A stretch of 64,000 bases of DNA from Alteromonas salexigens (GCF_025628895.1 NZ_JAOTJC010000006.1:295954-359953); one strand, 5' to 3'; numbered from the stretch's first letter, positions 36,753 to 48,623 are shown. Translations and numbers: made by a program. Notes: generated from the letters alone by a model not told the origin.

Positions 36753-39074
36753 TTAAATCTTGCACGCACCGCCTGCACAATCATCGTCCTCTTCTACGAC
36801 AACTTCCTGCGCCTGAGGTTTTTGTTGTTGTGCTTTGGCCTCAATGGAGCTGGAATCAGCAGCACCGTCGCGGGTGTTATGATAATACAGCGTTTTCACG
36901 CCCAGTTTGTATGTAGTCAGCAGGTCTTTCAGCAACAGCTTCATGGGAACCTTGCCACCTTCGTATTTACTGGGATCGTAGTTGGTGTTGGCAGAAATGG
37001 TCTGATCGATAAATTTCTGCATTATGCCTACCAGCTGCAGGTAACCGTCATTTGAAGGAATATCCCACAGCAGTTCATATTGCTCCTTCAGATTTTCGTA
37101 GTCCGGCACAACCTGTTTCAGTACACCGTCTTTACTTGACTTAATACTGATGTGGCCGCGGGGCGGCTCAATACCATTGGTGGCATTAGAAATCTGTGAC
37201 GACGTTTCAGAAGGCATCAGTGCCGACAACGTGGAATTACGCAGACCATGCGCTTTTATGTCAGCTCGCAGGCTTTCCCAGTCCATTTGCAGGGGTTCGT
37301 TACACACGCTATCGAGGTCTTTCTTATACGAGTCGATAGGCAGAATGCCCTGCGAGTACGTTGTCTCGTTAAATTTAGGACACGCTCCTTTTTCTTTCGC
37401 CAGGTTGTTCGACGCTTTCAGCAGATGATACTGCATGGCTTCAAACGTTTTATGTACCAGACTGTTAGCGCTGAAATCTGAATACTTCACGCCGTTCTTG
37501 GCCAGGTAGTAGGCGAAGTTGATTACGCCAACACCCAGGGTTCGACGACCCATAGTGGCATTGTACGCGGCAGGCACCGGGTAGTCCTGATAATCGAGCA
37601 GGCTGTCCAGTGCACGCACGGCCAGATCTGAAAGTTCTTCGAATTCGTCGAGAGACTTAATGGCACCAAGGTTGAACGCAGACAGGGTACATAGTGCAAT
37701 TTCGCCTTCTTCGTCGTTAACATGCTCAAGCGGCTTAGTAGGCAACGCAATTTCCAGACACAGGTTACTTTGACGTACCGGTGCTACTTTAGGATCGAAC
37801 GGACTGTGGGTATTACAGTGGTCTACATTCTGAAGGTAGATACGACCGGTGCTGGCACGCTCCTGCATAAACAGGCTGAACAGCTCCATAGCCTTAATTT
37901 GTTTCTTGCGAATGCTGTCATCGTTTTCATATTTTACGTACAGCTCTTCGAACTTCTCCTGGTCGGCGAAGAATGCGTCGTATAGGCCAGGCACATCAGA
38001 CGGGCTGAACAAGGTAATGTAGCCGTCTTTCATCATGCGCTGATACATCAGTTTATTAAACTGCACACCATAGTCGAGATGACGAACACGGTTTTCTTCA
38101 ACCCCACGGTTGTTCTTCAGTACCAGTAAGGATTCAACTTCCATATGCCAAAGCGGATAGAACAGGGTAGCAGCACCACCGCGCACGCCGCCTTGTGAGC
38201 AGCTTTTAACCGCTGTTTGGAAGTATTTATAAAATGGAATACAGCCTGTGTGGAAGGCTTCACCACCGCGAATGGGGCTGCCCAGGGCGCGGATACGGCC
38301 TGCATTTACACCGATACCGGCACGCTGGCTGACATATTTAACAATGGCGCTGGCTGTGGCGTTGATTGAATCCAGGCTGTCGCCGGTTTCGATGAGTACG
38401 CATGAGCTGAACTGACGGGTAGGGGTGCGCACGCCGGACATAATTGGCGTAGGCAACGACAGTTTGAACGTTGAGGTCGCATCATAAAAACGGCGGATAT
38501 AGCTCATCCGCGTGTCTTTTGGATAGTTGGCAAACAAACACGCCGCTACCAGAATGTATAAGAACTGTGCGCTTTCATAGATGTCGCCGGTAACACGGTT
38601 TTGAACCAGATACTTACCTTCCAGCTGCTTAACAGCGGCATAGCTGAAGTTCATATCGCGCCAGTGATCGATATAGCTATCCATCTCGGCGAATTCTTCA
38701 GTGGTATAGTCGGTCAGCAGATGTTCGTCATACTTGCCCATGTCTACCATACGCGCGACGTGTTCATGCAGCGCCGGTGGCTCAAACTCACCGTAGGCTT
38801 TCTTGCGTAGGTGGAAGATGGCAAGGCGCGCAGCCAGGTACTGATAGTCAGGCGCTTCAGTAGAAATAAGGTCGGCTGCCGATTTGATCAGTGTTTCGTG
38901 GATTTCACTGGTATTAATGCCGTCGTAGAACTGAATTTGTGCCTTAATTTCTACCTGAGAAACTGAGACATTATTTAGCCCTTTGGCTGCCCATGTAATG
39001 ACCTTGTGGATTTTTTCCAGATCGATAGGCTCTTTCTCACCGTTACGCTTGGTGACATATAAGTTATTATTCAT
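36753..39074 (-). CDS. nrdA: Class Ia ribonucleoside-diphosphate reductase subunit alpha NrdA
   Basis: Catalytic subunit making deoxynucleotides. 773 residues: the N-terminal ATP cone (NLYVTKRNGEKEPIDLEKIHKV start) senses ATP/dATP, then SCVLIETGDSLDSI, the active site near CLEIALPT and the radical-site tyrosines near the C-terminus. The tail CAGGACKI carries the thiol pair that re-reduces the active site. First gene of nrdAB-yfaE; it has a leader of about 370 nt before the NrdR boxes. Confidence 0.97.
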   Translation of the reverse strand: MNNNLYVTKRNGEKEPIDLEKIHKVITWAAKGLNNVSVSQVEIKAQIQFYDGINTSEIHETLIKSAADLISTEAPDYQYLAARLAIFHLRKKAYGEFEPPALHEHVARMVDMGKYDEHLLTDYTTEEFAEMDSYIDHWRDMNFSYAAVKQLEGKYLVQNRVTGDIYESAQFLYILVAACLFANYPKDTRMSYIRRFYDATSTFKLSLPTPIMSGVRTPTRQFSSCVLIETGDSLDSINATASAIVKYVSQRAGIGVNAGRIRALGSPIRGGEAFHTGCIPFYKYFQTAVKSCSQGGVRGGAATLFYPLWHMEVESLLVLKNNRGVEENRVRHLDYGVQFNKLMYQRMMKDGYITLFSPSDVPGLYDAFFADQEKFEELYVKYENDDSIRKKQIKAMELFSLFMQERASTGRIYLQNVDHCNTHSPFDPKVAPVRQSNLCLEIALPTKPLEHVNDEEGEIALCTLSAFNLGAIKSLDEFEELSDLAVRALDSLLDYQDYPVPAAYNATMGRRTLGVGVINFAYYLAKNGVKYSDFSANSLVHKTFEAMQYHLLKASNNLAKEKGACPKFNETTYSQGILPIDSYKKDLDSVCNEPLQMDWESLRADIKAHGLRNSTLSALMPSETSSQISNATNGIEPPRGHISIKSSKDGVLKQVVPDYENLKEQYELLWDIPSNDGYLQLVGIMQKFIDQTISANTNYDPSKYEGGKVPMKLLLKDLLTTYKLGVKTLYYHNTRDGAADSSSIEAKAQQQKPQAQEVVVEEDDDCAGGACKI

Positions 39075-39445
39075 TGGTACTGGCCGTTTGTGTTAGCGCT
39101 GGTAGCGAGGGCAGATGCGCCCGTTTTCTGTTCTTTACTTAAGGATATGGGGGTGCCCAGATCCTGTGCGATCTTTTTGGTTCCGTCACGTTGCACTGGC
39201 TATTTATTTGTGAGTTATTCAGCGTACGTGAGTGGCTCGGAATAACCACAAGATAGTGAGGTTTGCGTCTTAATGCAACCCAATATCTGGTGGTTAATCC
39301 AGCAGTTAAACCTAACGAATTTTTTGGTTAGTAGTGACTCACCTAAAAGGGGTTAACAAGCGTTTAGTAAGACAAATGCAAGCACTATTGGCGTAAAATA
39401 AATTTATATAAAACAAATTATTCCTAAACCATTATTTTTATATAA
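39075..39445 (-). other. Long nrdA leader, no gene seen
   Basis: If transcription begins near the NrdR boxes, the nrdA mRNA has a leader of over 300 nt. It is AT-rich toward 39445, with small imperfect inverted repeats such as CTAAC/GTTAG around 39314-39333. No small ORF with a good start or known RNA motif is recognised. Confidence 0.4.
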
Positions 39446-39493
39446 ACACGATATATAGTGTGCGTTTGGCTCGCCTCATAGCACATATAGTGA
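39446..39493. promoter_or_regulatory. Tandem NrdR boxes upstream of nrdAB
   Basis: Box 1 ACACGATATATAGTGT (39446-39461) matches the NrdR consensus closely; box 2 ATAGCACATATAGTGA (39478-39493) is weaker. Their centres are 32 bp apart, three helical turns, as expected for paired NrdR boxes. They lie between ubiG and nrdA and should repress nrdAB when dATP is plentiful. Confidence 0.7.
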
Positions 39494-39498
39494 TTTTG

Positions 39499-40203
39499 TT
39501 AACCTTCAGAAACAGTGTGTAGCAGGTAATTTACATCCACGTTTTTGTCTGACAGGTAAAATGCCTGAGTTAGGGGATCCATATGTAGTCCGGTAATATG
39601 CCGACTGAATAAAGCCGCATTATCCGTCATGCGCATAAGCTCAGATGGTTTGATAAAGCGGCCATGCTCGTGGGTGCCTTTGGGCACCAATCCAAGTACA
39701 TATTCGGCGCCCACGATACCCATCAGGTACGACTTAATATTGCGGTTCAGGGTAGAGAAAAATACATGGCCGCCCGGCTTCACCAGCTTAGCGCACGCGG
39801 CTACCACGGAAGCGGGTTCGGGCACGTGTTCAAGCATTTCCATACAGGTGACCACATCATACTTACCTGCATGGGAGTGTGCGAAGTCTTCAGCGGTACT
39901 CACCTGGTAGTCTACGGTTATACCCGATTCAAGGCCGTGCAAACGGGCCACTTCCAGTGAGCGTTCGGCCATGTCAATGCCTGTCACTTTGGCTCCGGCA
40001 CGCGCCATGCTTTCTGCGAGTATGCCGCCGCCACAGCCAATATCCACCACCTGCTTATCAAACAACCCATCACAATGCTGGGCAATGAAATCGAGTCGCA
40101 ATGGATTAATAGCATGAAGAGGTTTGAATTCACCTTCAGGATCCCACCAGCGAGAGGCAAGATCACCGAATTTATCAATTTCCTGTTGGTCGACGTTGGT
40201 CAT
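39499..40203 (-). CDS. ubiG: Ubiquinone biosynthesis O-methyltransferase UbiG
   Basis: Carries out both O-methylations in ubiquinone synthesis. The ATG at 40203 gives 234 residues with the canonical start [20 protein letters not shown], while the longer frame to 40293 adds 30 Cys-rich residues without family support. The SAM motif is [28 protein letters not shown] and [12 protein letters not shown] follow. Position next to gyrA and nrdA is as in E. coli. Confidence 0.95.
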   Translation of the reverse strand: MTNVDQQEIDKFGDLASRWWDPEGEFKPLHAINPLRLDFIAQHCDGLFDKQVVDIGCGGGILAESMARAGAKVTGIDMAERSLEVARLHGLESGITVDYQVSTAEDFAHSHAGKYDVVTCMEMLEHVPEPASVVAACAKLVKPGGHVFFSTLNRNIKSYLMGIVGAEYVLGLVPKGTHEHGRFIKPSELMRMTDNAALFSRHITGLHMDPLTQAFYLSDKNVDVNYLLHTVSEG

Positions 40204-40513
40204 AAAAAATCCGCAGATAGAGTAGGCGGCTGTGGTAGTGCCGCAAAAACATGATACGTCGCTAACATAGCGCAATTTACACCGTAAAGGCACTGTTGAA
40301 GTTGGGGTTTTGTATCACTTGCACGAAAAATGTGCGCTTGGCATTATCAGTAGGGGGATCGCCGCATTCAGCGCTACATTATTCGACGAACCGATGGTAC
40401 ACTCGATTGAATGACTCCCCCCATAATAAATTGCGCGTCGGCTATCAGAGGGGATGCTCTTGGTGACTTCCCGGCAGCGCAAAATGAACCGATAACAAGG
40501 GATTAAGCAGTTT
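40204..40513. other. Divergent ubiG/gyrA intergenic region
   Basis: No gene or strong repeat seen. It must contain promoters for both divergent genes. Tracts such as TTGAAT (about 40408) and TAATAA (about 40425) are not at standard spacing, so no promoter is assigned. Confidence 0.4.
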
Positions 40514-43192
40514 ATGACTGATAACGCTAAAGAAATCCTCCCCGTAAATATTGAGGAAGAGTTAAAAAACTCTTATCTCGATTACGCGATGAGCGTTATT
40601 GTTGGGCGCGCGTTGCCCGATGTAAGAGATGGCCTGAAGCCGGTGCACCGTCGCGTGCTTTTTGCCATGAACGAGCTAAAGAACGACTTCAACAAGCCGT
40701 ATAAGAAATCGGCGCGTGTGGTTGGTGATGTCATTGGTAAATACCACCCCCACGGCGATTCTGCTGTGTATGACACCATTGTGCGGATGGCACAGCCATT
40801 CTCACTGCGTTACATGCTGGTCGATGGCCAGGGTAACTTTGGCTCGGTCGATGGCGACTCCGCTGCCGCCATGCGTTACACCGAAGTCAGAATGGCTAAA
40901 ATTGCCCATGAGTTACTGGCTGACCTCGATAAAGAAACTGTGGATTTCGTACCTAACTATGACGGTACCGAGTTCATTCCTGAGGTCTTACCCACTAAAG
41001 TACCTAACCTGCTGGTTAACGGCTCATCAGGTATTGCCGTAGGTATGGCAACCAATATACCGCCTCACAACCTGACAGAAGTGGTTACCGGCTGTATTGC
41101 CCTGATTGAAAATCCGGATGTCACAATTGAAGATCTGATGACCTACATTCCAGGTCCGGATTTCCCTACCGCCGCCATGATCAGCGGACGCAAGGGAATA
41201 GAAGATGCCTATCGCACCGGTCGCGGCAAAATTTACATGCGCGCAAAAGCGGAAATCGAAACCGAAGACAATGGTAAAGAAACTATCGTTGTTAACGAAA
41301 TTCCGTATCAGGTCAACAAAGCGCGACTGATTGAAAAGATTGCCGAACTGGTAAAAGAGAAGCGCATTGAGGGCATCTCGGCACTGCGTGACGAGTCCGA
41401 TAAAGAAGGCATGCGGATCGTTATCGAAGTTAAACGTTCCGAGTCTGCCGAAGTACTGCTTAATCATCTGTATGCCAATACCCAGTTACAAACGGTATTT
41501 GGTATTAATATGGTGGCACTGGATAACGGCCAGCCTAAGGTATTTAACCTTAAAGAAACGCTGGAAGCCTTTATCCTGCACCGCCGCGAAGTAGTGACCC
41601 GTCGTACTGTTTTCGAACTGCGTAAAGCCCGCGACCGTGCTCACATCCTTGAAGGCCTGGCGATTGCTCTGGCCAACATCGATCCCATTATCGAAGTGAT
41701 CAAAGCGTCACCGAGTCCGGCTGAAGCGAAAAAAGCGCTGATAGGCCAGGGTTGGGAGCTGGGTGATGTATCGAAGATGTTGGATCGCGCCGGTGATGAT
41801 GCGGCACGCCCAGACTGGCTGCTGCCAGAATTCGGTATTCGCGACGGTAAGTACTATCTGACCGAGCAACAGGCACAAGCCATTCTGGATCTGCGCTTAC
41901 ACAAGCTGACCGGTCTGGAACATGAGAAGATCCTTGATGAATATAAAGCCCTGCTTGAGCAAATTGCTGAGCTGCTGCATATTCTGAACAGCCCTGCGCG
42001 TCTGATGGAAGTTATCAAAGAAGAGCTGGAAGCGATTCGTGCCGAATACGGTGATGAGCGTCGTACAGAAATCACTGCTGCCACCCACGATATCGACATC
42101 GAAGACCTGATTGAGCAGGAAGATGTGGTTGTTACTCTGTCTCGTGAAGGGTATGTGAAATATCAGAAATTGTCTGATTACGAAGCGCAGCGTCGCGGTG
42201 GCCGGGGCAAGTCGGCCACGAAGATGAAAGACGAAGACATTATTGAGAAGCTGTTAGTGGCCAATACCCATGACCACATACTGTGCTTCTCGACCCGGGG
42301 CCGTTTGTATTGGCTCAAGGTATACCAATTACCGTTTGCCAGCCGCAACGCCCGTGGCCGTCCTATTGTGAATATTCTGCCGCTTGAGGCGGATGAGCGG
42401 ATCACCGCGATTCTGCCTATCAAAGAGTTCGAGGAAGGCAAATTCGTGCTCATGGCTACGGCCAACGGCGTGGTGAAGAAAACGGATCTGAGCTTATATT
42501 CCCGCCCACGTTCAAGCGGCATTATTGCCGTAAATCTGAATGACGGTGATGAACTGATTGGGGTGGCGATTACCCACGGCAATGACGACATTATGCTGTT
42601 CTCTGATGCAGGTAAAGTTGTACGCTTTAACGAGAAGTTACGCGACGCCGAAACCGGTGAAGTGAAACGGGATCCGGAAACCGGTGAAGAGTTACTGGCT
42701 TTGCGGCCGATGGGACGAACTGCAACGGGTGTCCGCGGTATTAAACTGTTGGAAGACCAGAAAGTAGTATCGCTGATTGTACCACGCGGAGATGGCGCTG
42801 TACTGACAGCCACTGAAAATGGTTTCGGTAAGCGTACCCCACTGAGTGATTACCCAGCGAAGAGCCGGGCGACTCAGGGCGTAGTTTCAATTAAGGTTTC
42901 TGACCGTAACGGTAAGGTAGTAGGTGCCGTACAGGTCGACGACAATAATGAAATTATGCTAATCAGTGATCAGGGCACGCTGGTACGTACCCGCGTATCG
43001 GAAGTCTCAATTGTTGGCCGTAACACCCAGGGTGTACGTCTTATCCGTACTGGAGAAGATGAAAACGTGGTGGGCCTGCAACGTATCGAAGAAGTGGAAG
43101 ACGCATTAGCAGAAGACGGTGAAGAAAACATCGCAGTTGCCCAGTCCGAAGAGCCTCAGGACAGCAACGATAGTTCCACGACAGAAGACTAG
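40514..43192 (+). CDS. gyrA: DNA gyrase subunit A
   Basis: Breaks and rejoins DNA during supercoiling. The 892-residue length is normal. The quinolone-resistance region reads [15 protein letters not shown], with serine and aspartate at the positions equivalent to Ser83 and Asp87 of E. coli, the sensitive form. The active tyrosine lies in [11 protein letters not shown]. Six beta-pinwheel repeats form the C-terminal domain, including a GyrA box (QRRGGRGKS), and the tail is acidic. Confidence 0.98.
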   Translation: MTDNAKEILPVNIEEELKNSYLDYAMSVIVGRALPDVRDGLKPVHRRVLFAMNELKNDFNKPYKKSARVVGDVIGKYHPHGDSAVYDTIVRMAQPFSLRYMLVDGQGNFGSVDGDSAAAMRYTEVRMAKIAHELLADLDKETVDFVPNYDGTEFIPEVLPTKVPNLLVNGSSGIAVGMATNIPPHNLTEVVTGCIALIENPDVTIEDLMTYIPGPDFPTAAMISGRKGIEDAYRTGRGKIYMRAKAEIETEDNGKETIVVNEIPYQVNKARLIEKIAELVKEKRIEGISALRDESDKEGMRIVIEVKRSESAEVLLNHLYANTQLQTVFGINMVALDNGQPKVFNLKETLEAFILHRREVVTRRTVFELRKARDRAHILEGLAIALANIDPIIEVIKASPSPAEAKKALIGQGWELGDVSKMLDRAGDDAARPDWLLPEFGIRDGKYYLTEQQAQAILDLRLHKLTGLEHEKILDEYKALLEQIAELLHILNSPARLMEVIKEELEAIRAEYGDERRTEITAATHDIDIEDLIEQEDVVVTLSREGYVKYQKLSDYEAQRRGGRGKSATKMKDEDIIEKLLVANTHDHILCFSTRGRLYWLKVYQLPFASRNARGRPIVNILPLEADERITAILPIKEFEEGKFVLMATANGVVKKTDLSLYSRPRSSGIIAVNLNDGDELIGVAITHGNDDIMLFSDAGKVVRFNEKLRDAETGEVKRDPETGEELLALRPMGRTATGVRGIKLLEDQKVVSLIVPRGDGAVLTATENGFGKRTPLSDYPAKSRATQGVVSIKVSDRNGKVVGAVQVDDNNEIMLISDQGTLVRTRVSEVSIVGRNTQGVRLIRTGEDENVVGLQRIEEVEDALAEDGEENIAVAQSEEPQDSNDSSTTED

Positions 43193-43205
43193 CGCATGAG
43201 TGATG

Positions 43206-43274
43206 CTGGCAGCCCACGCTGCCAGTACATGCAGGTTCTGAATTAACAAGCGGCGCAAGCCGCTTGTTTTGTTT
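43206..43274 (+). terminator. gyrA terminator region, two hairpins
   Basis: A first hairpin CTGGCAGC/GCTGCCAG (43206-43225) is followed by AACAAGCGGC/GCCGCTTGTT (43245-43268) with a GCAA tetraloop and the T-rich tract TTGTTT. The second is a good Rho-independent terminator. Confidence 0.8.
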
Positions 43275-43294
43275 ACAGGTGTTGAAAAACGACT

Positions 43295-44380
43295 ATGAAT
43301 GACGTGTTTAACTTTAGTGCCGGTCCGGCCATGTTGCCCCATGACGTTATGGTGTGGGCGAAAGATGAGTTTCTGAACTGGCGTGACAGTGGCAGTTCGG
43401 TGATGGAAGTCAGTCACCGTGGTAAAGATTTTCGGGAAGTCGCTGCCGAAGCTGAACAGGACCTCCGTGATTTGCTGGCAGTACCTGACAACTATCACGT
43501 ACTGTTTACCCATGGGGGCGGGCGGGGTCAGTTTGCCGCTGTTCCTCTGAACCTTTCCGCGGCCGATCAAACCAGCCTGCACCTGGTTACCGGCTCGTGG
43601 TCAAAAGGCGCTGTCAGCGAAGCCAGCAAATTCAACCACGCCAAAGTAGTAGGCGAAGTGGCTGAGAAGGATGGTCTGCGTTACGTACCCAAGCCTGCGT
43701 TTGACGAATCGATGGCGGATGCAGCCTATTATCATTTTTGCCCGAATGAAACAGTAGACGGTATTGAATTTAACTGGCTGCCAGAATCCGGTGATGTGCC
43801 ATTGGTCGCTGATATGTCGTCGACAATTTTGTCACGTCCGCTGAACATTAAGGATTACGGTGTGATTTACGCCGGCGCTCAGAAAAATATCGGACCTTCC
43901 GGTCTGTCAGTGGTTATAGTCCGCGACGATCTGGTGGGCAAAGCCCGGCAGGAAACACCGTCTATCTTTGACTATGCGCTGTTGGCGGAGTCTGATTCTA
44001 TGTACAACACACCACCCACGTTTTCCTGGTATCTGGCGGGGCTGGTGTTTAAGTGGCTGAAAGGGCAGGGTGGTCTGTCGGTCATTGATAAGCGCAACGA
44101 AGAGAAAGCCAATCTGCTTTATGCAGAAATTAATAACACCGGGTTTTACAGAAGTAATGTTCATCCGGACAACCGCTCGCGCATGAATGTGCCCTTTCAG
44201 CTGGCCAATCCAGAGTTAGATAACCTGTTTCTGGAACAGGCCGAGCAAGCCGGACTGATGGCACTTAAAGGCCACCGGTTTGTGGGTGGAATGCGCGCCA
44301 GTATTTATAACGCGATGCCAATCAATGGCGTGGTGGCCTTAGTTGAGTTTATGCAGGAATTTGAGAGGACCCACGGATGA
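43295..44380 (+). CDS. serC: Phosphoserine aminotransferase SerC
   Basis: PLP enzyme for serine and pyridoxal phosphate synthesis. The 361 residues include [15 protein letters not shown] at the start, [14 protein letters not shown], the PLP-binding lysine in [12 protein letters not shown] and the C-terminal [12 protein letters not shown]. Its end overlaps aroA by 4 nt (ATGA). Confidence 0.97.
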   Translation: MNDVFNFSAGPAMLPHDVMVWAKDEFLNWRDSGSSVMEVSHRGKDFREVAAEAEQDLRDLLAVPDNYHVLFTHGGGRGQFAAVPLNLSAADQTSLHLVTGSWSKGAVSEASKFNHAKVVGEVAEKDGLRYVPKPAFDESMADAAYYHFCPNETVDGIEFNWLPESGDVPLVADMSSTILSRPLNIKDYGVIYAGAQKNIGPSGLSVVIVRDDLVGKARQETPSIFDYALLAESDSMYNTPPTFSWYLAGLVFKWLKGQGGLSVIDKRNEEKANLLYAEINNTGFYRSNVHPDNRSRMNVPFQLANPELDNLFLEQAEQAGLMALKGHRFVGGMRASIYNAMPINGVVALVEFMQEFERTHG

Positions 44381-45690
44381 GCAATACTGACTCGTTAACT
44401 TTGCAGCCGGTACGGGCAGTGTCGGGCACAGTGAATGTGCCGGGGTCGAAAAGCTTATCGAATCGCGCACTGCTGCTGGCAGCGCTGGCTTCAGGTACCA
44501 CCGAACTTACCAACTTACTCGACAGTGACGACATTCGGCATATGCTTACTGCACTTAAGCAGCTGGGCGTGAACTACAGCCTGAGTCACGACAACACCCG
44601 TTGCGTAGTAGAAGGTCTCGGGCGTGCGTTTCAAAGTGATGCGGCCCTGACATTATTCTTAGGGAATGCAGGAACGGCCATGCGGCCATTATGTGCGGCG
44701 CTGGCTGCCAGTGATGTGCAGGTGACCCTCACCGGTGAGCCGCGCATGGAAGAGCGTCCAATCGGCGATCTCGTGAACACCCTGCGCCAGGCAGGCGCCG
44801 ACATTACCTATGATAAAAACGAAGGCTATCCGCCATTAAGCATCCGTGGCAAGCAATTGCGTGGAGGTGAAGTCAGTGTGGATGGCAGCGTGTCCAGTCA
44901 GTTTCTGACTGCAGTACTGATGGCCGCGCCGCTGTTCGCCGGTGAGCTGAAAATTAATATTGAAGGCGAGCTGGTTTCTAAGCCGTACATAGATATTACC
45001 CTGGATACCATGGCGAAATTCGGGGTGGTGGTAGAGAATCTTGATTATCAGTCATTTGTTATCCCGGCAGGCCAGCGCTACCGTTCGCCTGGCCGGTTTA
45101 TGGTAGAAGGTGATGCCAGCTCTGCCTCATATTTCCTCGCCGCTGGCGCCATCGGAGGCGGTACGGTGCGGGTCACGGGCATTGGTGCCACGAGTATTCA
45201 GGGCGACATACGCTTTGCTGATGTACTTGAACAAATGGGCGCTACCGTGTCATGGAGTGACGAGTATATCGAAGTTACCGGCGGGCCATTGCAAGGCGTA
45301 GATCTGGATTTAAACCACATTCCCGATGCAGCCATGACTATCGCCACCACAGCACTGTTTGCCAACGGCAAAACAGCCATTCGTAACATCCACAACTGGC
45401 GGGTGAAAGAAACGGATCGGCTGCACGCTATGGCGACCGAGCTTAAAAAGCTGGGGGCAGAGGTGGAAGAGGGCACAGATTACATTACTGTTACGCCACC
45501 TGATGCGTTGCGTCATGCTGCTATCGACACGTACAACGATCACCGCATTGCTATGTGCTTTTCCCTGGTGGCCCTTAGCGATACGCCGGTGACCATTAAT
45601 GACCCGGGCTGCACGGCAAAAACCTTCCCCGATTATTTCGAACGTTTTTCCGGCATTTGCCAACCTGCTGATACACTTGCAGCAGAATAA
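44377..45690 (+). CDS. aroA: 3-Phosphoshikimate 1-carboxyvinyltransferase AroA
   Basis: EPSP synthase of the shikimate pathway. 437 residues with [19 protein letters not shown] at the N-terminus, the [10 protein letters not shown] loop, [11 protein letters not shown] and the C-terminal [13 protein letters not shown] block ([16 protein letters not shown]). GNAGTAMRP keeps the glycine of glyphosate-sensitive type enzymes. Overlaps serC as in E. coli. Confidence 0.97.
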   Translation: MSNTDSLTLQPVRAVSGTVNVPGSKSLSNRALLLAALASGTTELTNLLDSDDIRHMLTALKQLGVNYSLSHDNTRCVVEGLGRAFQSDAALTLFLGNAGTAMRPLCAALAASDVQVTLTGEPRMEERPIGDLVNTLRQAGADITYDKNEGYPPLSIRGKQLRGGEVSVDGSVSSQFLTAVLMAAPLFAGELKINIEGELVSKPYIDITLDTMAKFGVVVENLDYQSFVIPAGQRYRSPGRFMVEGDASSASYFLAAGAIGGGTVRVTGIGATSIQGDIRFADVLEQMGATVSWSDEYIEVTGGPLQGVDLDLNHIPDAAMTIATTALFANGKTAIRNIHNWRVKETDRLHAMATELKKLGAEVEEGTDYITVTPPDALRHAAIDTYNDHRIAMCFSLVALSDTPVTINDPGCTAKTFPDYFERFSGICQPADTLAAE

Positions 45691-45794
45691 TACGTTACAA
45701 GTTGCTGCGGCGTCCGTCGCAGCATTGCCAATCCGCTGGATACGCGTATAATTGCGCGCGTTTTTTGAACCTTTTAATTAAATCCGGAGCAGGT

Positions 45795-46478
45795 ATGCAT
45801 CCATCACCCGTAGTCACGGTAGACGGTCCCAGTGGTGCTGGTAAAGGTACGTTAAGTAGCTTACTGGCCACTAAATTAGGTTGGCATTTTCTGGACAGCG
45901 GCGCTATATACCGTGTTCTCGCTGTAGCCACCCTGCATCACGACTTACCCTGCGATGATGAAGATTCCATCGTTCCTCTGGCCACCGGGCTGGATGTCAG
46001 CTTTGAGACTAATGCTGAAGGCACCCGCATCATTCTTGAAGGCGAAGATGTAACGGATGATATCCGTACCGAACAGGTAGGCGCCGTAGCTTCTAAAGTG
46101 GCTGCTTTACCCCGTGTTCGTGAAGCGTTGTTAAGACGACAGCGTGCGTTTCAGCAGGAACCTGGCCTGGTTGCCGATGGCCGCGACATGGGCACTGTGG
46201 TGTTTCCCGATGCCGAAGTGAAGATATTTCTGACAGCCAGTGCCGAAGCCCGCGCCGAGCGCCGTTATGGTCAGTTGAAAGCTAAGGGCATGGATGTTAA
46301 TATTGCGCGCCTTTTAACCGATATCCAGGCCAGAGACGAGCGAGATACCAATCGTTCGGTCGCGCCATTGGTACCGGCAGAAGATGCTGTAACAATCGAT
46401 TCAACGGATCTGGACATAGATCAGGTCTTTGAAAAAGCTATGGAAGTGATTAACTCCCGCCTTGATGTCGTGAGATAA
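45795..46478 (+). CDS. cmk: Cytidylate kinase
   Basis: Phosphorylates CMP and dCMP. The ATG at 45795, behind GGAGCAGGT, gives 227 residues with the P-loop [10 protein letters not shown] at the N-terminus, [14 protein letters not shown] and [13 protein letters not shown]. The open frame runs back to 45702, but the P-loop position fixes the start. Upstream of rpsA, as in E. coli. Confidence 0.96.
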   Translation: MHPSPVVTVDGPSGAGKGTLSSLLATKLGWHFLDSGAIYRVLAVATLHHDLPCDDEDSIVPLATGLDVSFETNAEGTRIILEGEDVTDDIRTEQVGAVASKVAALPRVREALLRRQRAFQQEPGLVADGRDMGTVVFPDAEVKIFLTASAEARAERRYGQLKAKGMDVNIARLLTDIQARDERDTNRSVAPLVPAEDAVTIDSTDLDIDQVFEKAMEVINSRLDVVR

Positions 46479-46492
46479 AAGCCCCCCATTGC

Positions 46493-46585
46493 GAACGCTG
46501 CAACAGGATGTAGCAGCTATTTTTAATAACCCCACGGTAGCCGGAATGTAGCGTGGATTTAAACTTAAATTGAATTTAAAACCTT
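46493..46585 (+). promoter_or_regulatory. rpsA translation initiation region with GGA-loop hairpins
   Basis: Two stems, GCTGC/GCAGC (46497-46517, GGA at 46506-46508 in the loop) and CCACG/CGTGG (46532-46556, GGA at 46543-46545 in the loop), precede an A/T-rich single-stranded stretch and the ATG, with no Shine-Dalgarno sequence. This matches the known SD-less, self-regulated rpsA start of gammaproteobacteria, in which GGA loops take the role of a split ribosome-binding site. Confidence 0.65.
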
Positions 46586-48256
46586 ATGACTGAAAATTTT
46601 GCACAACTTTTTGAAGAAAGCCTACAGGAACTGGAAACTCGCCCTGGTTCAATTGTAAAAGGTACCGTAGTTTCTATCGACAAAGACATCGTTCTTGTTG
46701 ACGCAGGCCTGAAATCAGAAAGTGCTATCCCAGCAGACCAATTCAAAAACGCGGAAGGCGATCTTGAGATTGCTATCGGTGACGAAGTAGACGTAGCCCT
46801 TGACGCAGTAGAAGATGGCTTCGGTGAAACTGTACTGTCTCGCGAAAAAGCGAAGCGTCACGAAGCGTGGGTAGAGCTGGAAAAAGCTTACGATGATAAA
46901 GAGACCATCAAAGGCGTTATCAACGGTAAAGTTAAAGGCGGTTTCACTGTAGAAGTTAACAGTGTACGCGCATTCTTGCCTGGTTCTCTGGTAGACGTAC
47001 GTCCTGTACGTGACACCACGCACCTGGAAGGCAAAGAGTTAGAATTCAAAGTTATCAAGCTGGACGCGAAGCGCAACAACGTTGTTGTTTCTCGCCGTGC
47101 GGTTATTGAAGCAGAAAACAGTGCAGAGCGTGAACAACTTCTGGCTAACCTGGAAGAAGGTCACGAAATTAAAGGTATCGTTAAGAACCTGACTGACTAC
47201 GGTGCGTTCGTAGATCTGGGCGGCGTAGACGGCCTGCTGCACATCACTGACATGGCTTGGAAGCGCGTTAAGCACCCAAGTGAAATTGTTAATGTTGGTG
47301 ACGAAATCAACGTTAAAGTGCTGAAGTTCGACAAAGAGAAGCAGCGCGTTTCTCTGGGCATGAAGCAGATGGGCAACGATCCATGGCAAGAAATTGCTCA
47401 GCGTTACCCAGAAGGCACTAAGATCTCTGGCCAGGTAACTAACCTGACTGACTACGGCTGTTTCGTAGAGATCGAAGACGGTGTTGAAGGTCTGGTTCAC
47501 GTTTCTGAAATGGACTGGACTAACAAGAACATCCATCCTTCTAAGGTTGTAAACCTGGGTGACACTGTTGAAGTAATGGTTCTGGAAATTGACGAAGAAC
47601 GTCGTCGTATTTCTCTGGGTCTGAAGCAGTGCATTGCTAACCCTTGGGAAGAGTTTGCCAAGTCACACGAAAAAGGTGACAAAGTAAGCGGTAAGATCAA
47701 GTCTATCACTGACTTCGGTATCTTTATCGGTCTGGATGGCGGCATTGACGGTCTGGTTCACCTTTCTGACATCAGCTGGAACAAGTCTGGTGAAGACGCA
47801 GTTCGTGATTACAAGAAAGGCGACGAGATTTCTGCAGTAGTTCTGCAGGTCGATCCTGAGCGTGAGCGTATCTCTCTTGGCGTTAAGCAAATTGAAGAAG
47901 ATCCGTTCAATATGTATCTGACAACTAACAAGAAAGGTGCTATCGTTAACGGAACAGTTACTGCTGTAGACGCGAAAGGCGTTACCGTTAACCTGGCAGA
48001 AGAAGTTGACGGATACATCCGTGTTGCCGACCTGGCGCGTGAGCGTACAGAAGACGCTTCAGAAGTGGTTAGCGTAGGCGAAACCATTGAAGCGAAGTTC
48101 ATGGGCGTGGATCGTAAGAACCGCACTGTGAACCTGTCTGTGAAAGCGAAAGATCAGGCTGACGAGAAAGAAGCGATTGATAAAGTGAACCAGACTGATG
48201 ACGGTGGTTTCGCGAACGCAATGGCTGAAGCATTCAAAGCCGCTAAAGGCGAGTAA
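46586..48256 (+). CDS. rpsA: 30S ribosomal protein S1
   Basis: Binds mRNA and helps it onto the ribosome. The 556 residues comprise six S1 (OB-fold) domains; repeated motifs include [44 protein letters not shown] and [18 protein letters not shown]. Codon use is strongly biased, as for highly expressed genes. Confidence 0.98.
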   Translation: MTENFAQLFEESLQELETRPGSIVKGTVVSIDKDIVLVDAGLKSESAIPADQFKNAEGDLEIAIGDEVDVALDAVEDGFGETVLSREKAKRHEAWVELEKAYDDKETIKGVINGKVKGGFTVEVNSVRAFLPGSLVDVRPVRDTTHLEGKELEFKVIKLDAKRNNVVVSRRAVIEAENSAEREQLLANLEEGHEIKGIVKNLTDYGAFVDLGGVDGLLHITDMAWKRVKHPSEIVNVGDEINVKVLKFDKEKQRVSLGMKQMGNDPWQEIAQRYPEGTKISGQVTNLTDYGCFVEIEDGVEGLVHVSEMDWTNKNIHPSKVVNLGDTVEVMVLEIDEERRRISLGLKQCIANPWEEFAKSHEKGDKVSGKIKSITDFGIFIGLDGGIDGLVHLSDISWNKSGEDAVRDYKKGDEISAVVLQVDPERERISLGVKQIEEDPFNMYLTTNKKGAIVNGTVTAVDAKGVTVNLAEEVDGYIRVADLARERTEDASEVVSVGETIEAKFMGVDRKNRTVNLSVKAKDQADEKEAIDKVNQTDDGGFANAMAEAFKAAKGE

Positions 48257-48331
48257 TGCGGTAACGGGGGCATGCGAGTGCTCCCGGGTTTGCAGTAGCT
48301 GTTTGGATTAATTTATGACAATGAGGTTAGC

Positions 48332-48619
48332 ATGACCAAGTCTGAACTAATTGAGCGGCTCGCAGACCAGGCGCGTCACATTCCTGCAAAGGAACTTGAG
48401 TTCGCTATTAAGGAAATCCTCGAACAGATGGCGCAAACCCTACAGAAGGGTGAACGCATTGAAATTCGGGGTTTTGGTAGTTTCTCATTGCATTATCGGG
48501 CTCCCCGGGTAGGTAGAAACCCGAAGACTGGTGAAACGGTGAAGCTGGACGGTAAATACGTTCCTCACTTCAAGCCGGGTAAAGAGCTTCGAGAGCGCGT
48601 GAACGCCGCTGTACAGTAA
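48332..48619 (+). CDS. ihfB: Integration host factor subunit beta
   Basis: DNA-bending subunit of IHF, 95 residues: the N-terminal helices ([18 protein letters not shown]), the conserved [19 protein letters not shown] arm and the DNA-intercalating proline region. Follows rpsA as in E. coli. Confidence 0.97.
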   Translation: MTKSELIERLADQARHIPAKELEFAIKEILEQMAQTLQKGERIEIRGFGSFSLHYRAPRVGRNPKTGETVKLDGKYVPHFKPGKELRERVNAAVQ

Positions 48620-48623
48620 AACG

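Noticed and set aside
39075..39445. Possible DnaA boxes in the nrdA leader
   Set aside because: The best candidate (ATAACCACA near 39242) has two mismatches to the consensus; not supported.
42178..42813. 211-codon minus-strand ORF inside gyrA
   Set aside because: Pure antisense of a highly conserved coding region; serine-rich, no domain, no ribosome-binding site.
47039..47536. 165-codon minus-strand ORF inside rpsA
   Set aside because: Antisense to repeated S1 domains with strong codon bias, which leaves long open antisense frames.
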